Positions 1 to 4,806 of a DNA stretch of 6,300 nucleotides are shown in pieces. Each line of letters starts with the position of its first letter. The stretch's first letter is position 1. The translations under genes and the position numbers were made by a program. The stretch lies in assembly GCA_946479405.1 (NCBI GenBank), contig CAMLGD010000187.1, forward strand, positions 1 through 6,300, written 5' to 3'. Source of the DNA: an uncultured Vogesella sp. (GTDB taxonomy: Bacteria; Pseudomonadota; Gammaproteobacteria; Burkholderiales; Chromobacteriaceae). The notes below the pieces were generated by a model, which was not told the origin of the DNA, did not search any database, and saw only the letters and a program-made list of their open reading frames with translations.

Positions 1-542
1 GCCGGTTTCAGGTCGTTAAACAGTGTTTCGATGATCGGGTCGGAAACCATGGCGAAGCGCTCGCCACAGCGCGAGCTGCGGCAGCGGGCGCGCCAGATGC
101 GCACGGGTGGGCCGCTGACATGCACGGTCCACACCCACAGGGTGTCCGGGTGACGCAGGCGCATGCCGCACCAGGTATTGCCCAGCACGCGGGCGCCTTG
201 CTCCTCGATGGCGATCTGGTAGCCGAGGCCGGCTGCGATGCGGGTGAAGTACGGGATGGACAGCCCGCCGGTTTCGCGCAGGCGGGACAGGATGCGCGCC
301 ACGCGCGAGGCGTAAGGCGCGCCGTATTCCGGTTCGATGGCCAGGTTCTGTTCCCACAGCGCCAGCAGGCCGCCAGCACTCAGTGGCGACAGCGCCCCCA
401 CCAGCTCACGGAAGTTGCTGTCCAGGTCGTCCAGCACCTTGCCGGCCGCCTGCAGGCGCAGGCTGATTTTTGGCCCCTGTGGGTCATAGGCCACCGGCGG
501 TAGCAGTCGCATCAGCAACTGGGCATGGCGGCTGATACTCAT
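1..542 (-). CDS. Mu gp48-like baseplate protein (DUF2313/YmfQ family), 3' end cut by window edge
   Basis: I translated this frame by hand from ATG at 542; it stays open for 180 full codons to the left edge. The protein begins MSISRHAQLLMRLLPPVAYD. It has the family layout: an N-terminal helical part with DDLDSNFRELVGALSPLSAG (about residues 38-57), then an L-W-E-x-x-L-x-I-E-P-E-Y-G segment (61-74), a helical R-x-x-x-I-L-x-R-L-R-E-T-G-G stretch (80-93), a beta-rich part, and C-R-S-S-R-C-G-E-R-F (154-163) leading to I-E-T-L-F-N-D-L-K-P (171-180). DUF2313 proteins of Mu-like phages normally end shortly after such a 'xxKPAHT' element, so probably only the last 10-20 residues are missing. In Mu, gp48 joins the baseplate wedge and lies between the J-like protein and the tail fibre. 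The start overlaps the stop of the preceding gene in ATGA (539-542), implying translational coupling. The family call is from motif memory and synteny; the two cysteines C154 and C159 are visible but have no assigned role. Confidence 0.85.
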   Translation of the reverse strand, partial: MSISRHAQLLMRLLPPVAYDPQGPKISLRLQAAGKVLDDLDSNFRELVGALSPLSAGGLLALWEQNLAIEPEYGAPYASRVARILSRLRETGGLSIPYFTRIAAGLGYQIAIEEQGARVLGNTWCGMRLRHPDTLWVWTVHVSGPPVRIWRARCRSSRCGERFAMVSDPIIETLFNDLKP

Positions 543-1612
543 GGCATCAGGTCCACGGTGACCGCGCCCAGCGTCAGCCACTCCACCACCTCGGCATCCA
601 CCGTCGCCAGCACGTTGGCCGCAGGTGTCAGTACCTCGCGGTCGGCCACGCCGGCCAGGGTGGAGAGAATGGTTTCGATGCTGCTGCGGATGGCCGCCTC
701 GCCCGGAATCAGGCGGGCAAAGTAGGCTTGCAGCGCGGTGGTGAACGCGGCTTTGACCTGCTCGCGGGTGTAGCCAGGCAGCAGGCGTACACGAACGTGG
801 ATGTCCACCGGCTGCAGGGTCGGTGCCAGTACCAGGTAGTTCTTGCCGGTGACGTTGCGCTGTTCAGCCAAGTACAGCCGTACCGCCTCGATCAGCTCGG
901 CAGACGGTAAGGCGCCGTTGGCGGCCAGGATCACCACGTCCACCGTGCCCAGCCCGCGCCGGGTGGGGAAACACCAGGCTTGTGCCACACCCGGCACTTC
1001 CTTGGCCCAACGTGGCCAGTCGTACTTGTTGCCGCCGGCCGGCGGGCGCCGGATCAGCTCCAGGTAGCGGGCGCGTAGCGAGGCGATGGTCTCCTGCGCC
1101 TGGCCACCATCCATCCCCTCCAGCGTGCCAGCAGGCAGGAAGCCATCCGGCGCCGACTGCAGGGTGATGGGGGTGCCGTCGGCGGCATTGCCATCGGTGC
1201 CGGCCACAATGGCGATGGCGGGCACATGGGCCACGCCATCCACGCCGGCCGCCGTCTCGACGGTGCTGCGATAGCTAATGCCATCGCCGCGCAGGGCGAT
1301 GGTGCCGACCGGCACCAGTTGCCCGGCAGTGCCCTGCAGCAACAGCGTGCCCTCGGCATAGGTGGCCGGCTTCAGGTTGAGGCCGCGATCCCGTGCATAC
1401 AGCAGCAGCACGTCGTCGTCGCAATCCTCGGCGGACAGCTGGCGCGCAAGCCACGCCTGGTGCGCGTAGCCGCCCTCCAGCACCGCCCCCACCGCACTGG
1501 CGTGCTGGTAGTTGTCGGAGTCGGGCGTGGTGTGCTGGCTGTTGTCGTTGCTGCTCAGCTCGCGCAGGTAATCATCGCGGATGGTAGGGAGTGTCTTGGT
1601 CTCGAAAGTCAT
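539..1612 (-). CDS. Mu gp47-like baseplate J family wedge protein
   Basis: This 357-residue protein belongs to the baseplate J-like family (Mu gp47, P2 gpJ, related to T4 gp6), which forms the wedge ring around the hub of contractile tails. The visible signature is R-R-P-P-A-G-G-N-K-Y-D-W-P-R-W-A (188-203), followed by E-V-P-G-V-A-Q-A-W (205-213) and R-G-L-G-T-V-D-V-V-I (219-228). This is the core J motif of proline-glycine loop, W-A, V-P-G-V and G-x-G-T-V. An N-terminal helical part (1-80) and beta-rich middle (85-165) precede it. I chose ATG at 1612 over the upstream in-frame GTG at 1627 because it overlaps the gp46 stop in ATGA (1609-1612), the same arrangement as at this gene's own 3' end (539-542). 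A GGGTGG lies about 7 nt upstream, and homologues commonly start with M-x-F-E-T. It is apparently intact. Confidence 0.93.
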   Translation of the reverse strand: MTFETKTLPTIRDDYLRELSSNDNSQHTTPDSDNYQHASAVGAVLEGGYAHQAWLARQLSAEDCDDDVLLLYARDRGLNLKPATYAEGTLLLQGTAGQLVPVGTIALRGDGISYRSTVETAAGVDGVAHVPAIAIVAGTDGNAADGTPITLQSAPDGFLPAGTLEGMDGGQAQETIASLRARYLELIRRPPAGGNKYDWPRWAKEVPGVAQAWCFPTRRGLGTVDVVILAANGALPSAELIEAVRLYLAEQRNVTGKNYLVLAPTLQPVDIHVRVRLLPGYTREQVKAAFTTALQAYFARLIPGEAAIRSSIETILSTLAGVADREVLTPAANVLATVDAEVVEWLTLGAVTVDLMP

Positions 1613-1959
1613 GACACGGCCACCCACTGGTTGATGGGCACGGCCTTGCCGTTGGCGTCGGTGATCTGGCCCAGCACCACGATAAAGCCGCGTTCCAGGC
1701 GAACGCCGGAGACCTCCAGCGCTAAGGCCCGGCCGTCATCCAGCAGCGGCTGCAGCGCCTCGCGCACGTACTCCTCGCCCAGGCGACGCACGCGGGCGAC
1801 GTCCTTCTCTCGGGTCAGCAAGTGCAAGCGCGAACCCAGCGTCGGGTCATGCCACAGGCTGCCGCGCGGCGTGGTCAAGCGCAGGTAGACGGCGTTTTCC
1901 AGGCTGGTGACCTGGCTGCCGTCATAGTCGTGGGTGTGGGGGGAGATGAAAGCGTCCAT
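1609..1959 (-). CDS. Mu gp46-like baseplate wedge protein (phage GP46 family, T4 gp25-related)
   Basis: A 116-residue protein of the phage GP46 family, small baseplate wedge components comparable with P2 gpW and T4 gp25 that help nucleate the sheath. The recognisable core is Y-L-R-L-T-T-P-R-G-S-L-W-H-D-P-T-L-G-S-R-L (25-45): the R-x-x-T-x-x-G-S-x-x-x-D-P-x-x-G-S block. A helical R-R-L-G-E-E-Y-V-R-E-A-L-Q-P-L segment (58-72) and a beta-rich C-terminus follow. ATG at 1959 is the only reasonable start: the frame is closed by TAA about 36 nt upstream and contains no other ATG. There is no convincing Shine-Dalgarno sequence, because the 24 nt ending in this ATG form a perfect inverted repeat. It is the first tail gene after the accessory cassette, whereas in Mu it directly follows gp45. 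It is slightly shorter than many family members, but no truncation is evident. Confidence 0.9.
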   Translation of the reverse strand: MDAFISPHTHDYDGSQVTSLENAVYLRLTTPRGSLWHDPTLGSRLHLLTREKDVARVRRLGEEYVREALQPLLDDGRALALEVSGVRLERGFIVVLGQITDANGKAVPINQWVAVS

Positions 1960-1980
1960 GCCCGGAATTGTCCGGGCATG
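1957..1980. repeat. Perfect inverted repeat (10-bp arms, 4-nt loop) covering the gp46 start codon
   Basis: The arms catgcccgga (1957-1966) and tccgggcatg (1971-1980) are exact reverse complements around the loop attg. In the minus-strand transcript the 3' arm ends with the AUG of gp46, so a GC-rich hairpin would hide the start codon and occupy the place where a ribosome binding site should be. No T-run follows the hairpin on either strand, so it does not look like an intrinsic terminator. It lies 26 nt downstream of the stop of the cassette gene at 2007. Function is unknown: translational control, a leftover of cassette insertion, or a protein-binding palindrome are all possible. Confidence 0.8.
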
Positions 1981-2006
1981 GTGGAAGTGGGGTTAGCTGA
2001 TGGGTG

Positions 2007-2678
2007 TCAGTGGATACGTAGAATAGCCAGCAACTTGACCACAATTGGAGTGAATTCGTAAGTTTCTGACATCACATCTTTTTTTACTAGTAAACCTAAC
2101 GAAAGTAAGCCCGCCAAGGCCAGCCGGTTTTCATTGTTCGACTCCAGACATGCCCAGTTTGACTGGTGGTACTGTTCAAGGTCCTTTTCCCCTTCTGTAG
2201 TCACAAAAGTTATTGCGGCATACATGAAATAACGGTCAATGAATTTGATTTCATCGGCAGAGATATCGCGAACAACTCTTGAGAGTACAGATGCTTCATC
2301 ATGCCTAATTTCATGGTCAGCGATTGTATTGGTGATTGCGGCTCTCAAATACTGGATTTTTTCGTCTTCTAGTGTTTGAGTCAGGGTAACAATCGTTTCA
2401 TTAACGAACTTAAATTGCGCATCTGTCATTTCCCTGATTTGATCCTGACACTTGATAAGCTCTACTTCCAACTGAGCGAACTCTGCTTCTACCCGTTTTT
2501 GATACCGCCCATTAGCCAGAGCGTTTGCAAGAACAGGAAGCAGTACAACCCCAACAGGAGCATATGCTGCTGCACTTGTTGCGGCAAGCCCTGTCGCGGT
2601 AGCTTGAACAGTGAGACTCCCAGAGATACGTTCAAGAATGGATGGTTTTTCCACAGCAGTGTCTCCACGTTCAGTCAT
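2007..2678 (-). CDS. Uncharacterised cassette protein with hydrophobic segment, long helical region and possible C-terminal winged helix
   Basis: I do not recognise a named family. From ATG 2678 (M-T-E-R-G-D) the protein has 223 residues. Residues 26-56 are Ala/Leu/Val-rich and uncharged (A-A-T-S-A-A-A-Y-A-P-V-G-V-V-L-L-P-V-L-A), fitting a membrane hairpin or amphipathic insertion. Residues 58-115 are charged and helical, coiled-coil-like (K-R-V-E-A-E-F-A-Q-L-E-V-E-L). S-R-V-V-R-D-I-S-A-D-E-I-K-F-I (133-147) looks like a conserved helical motif. The C-terminus (184-223), L-A-G-L-L-S-L-G-L-L followed by Y-E-F-T-P, resembles the end of a winged helix. This order loosely recalls Abi-alpha/DUF4393-type proteins, but that is an architectural analogy only. 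The start is uncertain: ATG 2717 has a weak GAG 6 nt upstream and would add 13 residues, and ATG 2777 is also in frame. Starts further upstream overlap the divergent gene and give low-complexity S/R/P-rich translation. It is AT-richer than the tail genes and co-directional with them, so late transcripts would include it. A role in superinfection exclusion or defence is inference from context. Confidence 0.75.
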   Translation of the reverse strand: MTERGDTAVEKPSILERISGSLTVQATATGLAATSAAAYAPVGVVLLPVLANALANGRYQKRVEAEFAQLEVELIKCQDQIREMTDAQFKFVNETIVTLTQTLEDEKIQYLRAAITNTIADHEIRHDEASVLSRVVRDISADEIKFIDRYFMYAAITFVTTEGEKDLEQYHQSNWACLESNNENRLALAGLLSLGLLVKKDVMSETYEFTPIVVKLLAILRIH

Positions 2679-2732
2679 TACATAGGCATCATGCCAAAGT
2701 ATTGACGGTGCTGCCATCGAGTACTCTGCGTG

Positions 2733-2759
2733 ATCAGCTGCTAGTATTCCGCAACTGAT
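2733..2759. promoter_or_regulatory. Imperfect inverted repeat between divergent cassette genes, possible operator
   Basis: ATCAGCTGC (2733-2741) and GCAACTGAT (2751-2759) are inverted copies matching at 8 of 9 positions, separated by 9 nt. The repeat sits in the 103-nt gap between the divergent starts and overlaps the best -10-like element seen there. Such a dyad is a plausible binding site for a dimeric regulator, but no regulator gene is evident in the window and short imperfect repeats occur by chance. Confidence 0.35.
2739..2747 (+). promoter_or_regulatory. Candidate extended -10 promoter element for the plus-strand cassette gene
   Basis: TGC-TAGTAT fits the extended -10 pattern TGn plus a hexamer matching TATAAT at 4 of 6 positions. 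It lies 34 nt before the ATG at 2782, leaving room for a short leader that contains the GAGG ribosome binding site. No good -35 hexamer is found 16-18 nt upstream, which extended -10 promoters can tolerate. This is a pattern match only. Confidence 0.3.
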
Positions 2760-2770
2760 AGCTAACCAGT

Positions 2771-2774
2771 GAGG
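2771..2774 (+). promoter_or_regulatory. Ribosome binding site of the plus-strand 91-codon gene
   Basis: GAGG, within the longer AGTGAGG, stands 7 nt before the ATG at 2782. This is near-ideal Shine-Dalgarno placement. It is the main reason for treating the plus-strand frame as the real gene here rather than the overlapping minus-strand open frame, whose upstream starts have no such signal. Confidence 0.6.
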
Positions 2775-2781
2775 CATATCA

Positions 2782-3057
2782 ATGCAACGTCTTTCCCCGC
2801 AAGAAATCTGTCTGAACATTGAGAAGGCGATGGCCCCGTTAGATTGCCACGCGGAGTCATGTGACCATGGCAATAAGTATGACTTCAACATCAGGCTCGA
2901 TGGGAAACCCGACCTAAAATTCGGAGGTTGGAACCGAAGTGAAGTGCAGCGTCCTGAGTCGCTGGAAGGCCGGCTGATGTGCATCAGACGCGAACTCATT
3001 GAGAGTGGTCATATCTTGCATGATTGGCAGGGAGTCCCGCGTAACTCTGCAAGCTAG
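2782..3057 (+). CDS. Uncharacterised 91-residue cassette protein, antisense to the tail operon
   Basis: The product is not recognised. It has a balanced, soluble-looking composition: an N-terminal helix-like part (M-Q-R-L-S-P-Q-E-I-C-L-N-I-E-K-A), a Cys/His cluster C22-H23-x3-C27-x-H29 that could bind metal, a beta-like stretch Y-D-F-N-I-R-L-D-G-K-P-D-L-K-F-G-G-W (33-50), and a helical S-L-E-G-R-L-M-C-I-R-R-E-L-I-E-S-G-H segment (60-77). There is no signal peptide or membrane segment. The start is supported by GAGG 7 nt upstream. It is the only plus-strand gene I support in the window. It diverges from the cassette gene at 2678 and converges with gp45: its TAG (3055-3057) shares CTA/TAG bases with the gp45 stop (3054-3056). 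I see no terminator after it, so its transcript would continue antisense into gp45. Late read-through from the tail operon would conversely produce RNA antisense to it, suggesting expression outside the lytic late phase, for example in the lysogen. That is inference. Confidence 0.65.
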   Translation: MQRLSPQEICLNIEKAMAPLDCHAESCDHGNKYDFNIRLDGKPDLKFGGWNRSEVQRPESLEGRLMCIRRELIESGHILHDWQGVPRNSAS

Positions 3058-3698
3058 ATCGGCCCACCCGTTACCCCACCCGAATAGTTGTGCTTGTGGC
3101 CATGCAGGCTCGTCCCGCTGGCCACGACATCCTCATCCGTAGTGAAGCTACCACCCGTCTGGCTAACGTCCCCCGTAAACGATGCTCCATCCCCGCCGCT
3201 GATCGCCATGCCGCCGTTACCAGTCAGCTTGCCCTGGGCGGTGACCTGCTCGCTGACCTGCAGCAGCGGCGTGTCGAAGCTTGCCCCTTCGCTGGCGCTG
3301 ACGCTGTAGCTCTTGCAGCTCACCTCGTAGCGGTCGCAGTCCACGGCCACCACGCGGCCCTGCTTGATGTGGACGTGGGCGCCTTCGGCCGAGTAGATGG
3401 CAGTCTCGCCGGACTTCAGGCTCTTCATACGCAGGCTGCCGTGTTCGGTGGCGATCACGATGGAGTGCGAAGTCTTGCCGCCGATGGGCACGGCGATGGC
3501 CATGGTGCCGGCCGGCGGGCAGCTGGTAAGGCCGAAGTGCTGGAACAGCTCGATGCCGTCCTGGCCTTCGCTGGGCAACCCCTTCAGCTGCACCAGCATC
3601 ACCGGGCCGTCGGTGCTGGCCAGCGTGATCACGCCCCGGTACACCTGGCGCACGCGCGCCATGGCGCCAGCTATGCGGCGGTCAATATCCTTCCACAT
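3054..3698 (-). CDS. Mu gp45-like baseplate assembly protein / central tail spike
   Basis: The 214-residue product is the membrane-piercing spike protein of contractile tails (Mu gp45, P2 gpV type), which trimerises at the bottom of the hub. Residues about 15-80 form the expected OB-fold-like domain, with E-L-F-Q-H-F-G-L-T-S-C-P-P-A-G-T (50-65) and then G-G-K-T-S-H-S-I-V-I-A. Beta-strand repeats typical of the spike shaft follow (85-190, for example A-I-Y-S-A-E-G-A-H-V-H-I). Near the tip is S-L-H-G-H-K-H-N-Y (197-205), the H-x-H motif that binds iron in characterised P2- and Mu-type spikes; here H199, H201 and H203 make an H-x-H-x-H. The start at ATG 3698 overlaps the gp44 end by 17 nt, and GGGAGAG stands 7 nt upstream. 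The gene ends at the accessory cassette, its stop interlocked with the plus-strand gene. It appears complete. Confidence 0.93.
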   Translation of the reverse strand: MWKDIDRRIAGAMARVRQVYRGVITLASTDGPVMLVQLKGLPSEGQDGIELFQHFGLTSCPPAGTMAIAVPIGGKTSHSIVIATEHGSLRMKSLKSGETAIYSAEGAHVHIKQGRVVAVDCDRYEVSCKSYSVSASEGASFDTPLLQVSEQVTAQGKLTGNGGMAISGGDGASFTGDVSQTGGSFTTDEDVVASGTSLHGHKHNYSGGVTGGPI

Positions 3699-4806
3699 CG
3701 ACGATCTCTCCCGGTCCGGTATTTTTCTTCTTGCGGCCCTTGTGCTTGCCGCCGCGCTTGTCCTGGGGAATGGCGAACACCTGCCACACGCCGTCTTCCT
3801 TCAGCGTCAGCACAGTGCGTGCCGGCTGGCTGCGGCCGCCCTGCAGCTTGCGTTGGGTGACAAAGAACACGCTATGCACGCCCTTGGCTTCCCACCACAG
3901 CGTGACGCGCTGGCCCGGCTTCCACAGCAGGCCGCTCTCGGTTCGGTGGCCCAGCACCTCCAGCTGCAGGGTGAGGCCATTCAGCCGGCTGTCAGCCTGC
4001 AGTTTCTTGGCGTAGGAGGTGGCCATGGCGGCATCGTCGGCATCGGCACAGGTGACGATGCGCGGCCGGTACAGGCTGACGCCCCGGTCGCGTACCTTGG
4101 CCTTGATAGCGTGCTGACCTTCGGCCTGGCCAGTGCCGTGTCCCTGCGCCAGCACGGTGATCTCGCTGGCACGGTCGGCCATGCTGCGGGTGCGGCTGAT
4201 GCTGACCACGTTGTTCTTCTCCGGCTGGCTGCGCGACAGGATCAGCGTGGCCACCGGGGGCTTGCTGTAGTCCGGGCCGCCCACCACCAGGGTGCCGTCC
4301 GGCTCCAGCCACGGCCACAGCCCGGCAGCCTCGGCGGCTTCGCGGATGGCGTCCCAGGCGGTAACACCGGGGTCGATGGCCACGCGGTCGTGACGCTGCA
4401 TGCGCTCGGCTTCGATGCGGTAGCGCTTGATGCCCAGCGGCAGCGCCGCCTGCTTGATGATGTTTTCCAGGGTGACCTGGTTGGCCGCAAAGATCGGCGC
4501 CGAGCAATCCAGTAGCTGCCCGGCCAGATCGCGGCCGGTTATACTGACAGCGAAGTTCTCGCGGCTGTCGGTCTCCACGATGTCGTCGATGTAGCCGACC
4601 ATCACCAGTTCCTGCCCCACCCGCACTTCCATGGCGGCGCCTTCCTGCACCAGGGCCGGCAAGGCATCGCCACCGGTAAACAGTTCGAACGACCAGCCAT
4701 CGGCGGCCTTCATCAGGTCGGAATCGATGTCGTAGCGGCTCCAGTTGCTGTGGAACTTGCCGCCCACCACCAGCGACACGGCAGTGTTATCAGCGCGCGT
4801 AGGCAT
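3682..4806 (-). CDS. Mu gp44 (P)-like baseplate hub protein
   Basis: A 374-residue hub protein of the Mu P / P2 gpD / T4 gp27 type, which forms the trimeric ring linking tube, spike and baseplate. Visible hallmarks are W-S-F-E-L-F near 38-43, V-G-Y-I-D-D-I (70-76), and V-S-I-T-G-R-D-L-A-G-Q-L-L-D-C (87-101), followed by the helical segment V-T-L-E-N-I-I-K-Q-A. The C-terminus carries a very basic patch K-H-K-G-R-K-K-K (354-361) before an acidic end. The open frame extends upstream to 4908, but I chose ATG 4806: the SD-like GGGGAGG (4813-4819) lies 6 nt before it, the translation becomes tail-like only from M-P-T-R-A-D, and the overlap with the gp43 end is then 17 nt, identical to the gp44/gp45 overlap. 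It appears intact. Confidence 0.92.
   Translation of the reverse strand: MPTRADNTAVSLVVGGKFHSNWSRYDIDSDLMKAADGWSFELFTGGDALPALVQEGAAMEVRVGQELVMVGYIDDIVETDSRENFAVSITGRDLAGQLLDCSAPIFAANQVTLENIIKQAALPLGIKRYRIEAERMQRHDRVAIDPGVTAWDAIREAAEAAGLWPWLEPDGTLVVGGPDYSKPPVATLILSRSQPEKNNVVSISRTRSMADRASEITVLAQGHGTGQAEGQHAIKAKVRDRGVSLYRPRIVTCADADDAAMATSYAKKLQADSRLNGLTLQLEVLGHRTESGLLWKPGQRVTLWWEAKGVHSVFFVTQRKLQGGRSQPARTVLTLKEDGVWQVFAIPQDKRGGKHKGRKKKNTGPGEIVDVEGY

Noticed and set aside
120..503. Long plus-strand open frames opposite the tail genes (also 1226-1888, 3090-3860, 3397-4515 and 5070-5831)
   Set aside because: These are antisense shadows of GC-rich minus-strand genes with recognised products. They lack supported starts and their translations have no domain character.
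1957..1980. Intrinsic terminator after the cassette gene
   Set aside because: The hairpin is strong, but neither strand has a T-run after the stem, and it overlaps a start codon.
2702..2707. TTGACG as a -35 box for the plus-strand gene
   Set aside because: No -10-like hexamer lies 16-18 nt downstream; the nearest good one (2742-2747) is 34 nt away.
2679..2999. N-terminal extension of the minus-strand cassette gene up to an ATG at 2999
   Set aside because: It would run through the plus-strand gene that has a good ribosome binding site. Its translation is S/R/P-rich with no domain character, and no SD precedes 2999. I keep a start at 2678, with 2717 or 2777 as alternatives.
1981..3070. Direct repeats flanking the cassette as insertion footprint
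   Set aside because: Comparing about 30 nt at each edge gave only short AGCT/GAT-type matches, no better than chance. There is no transposase, integrase or att-like core in the insert.
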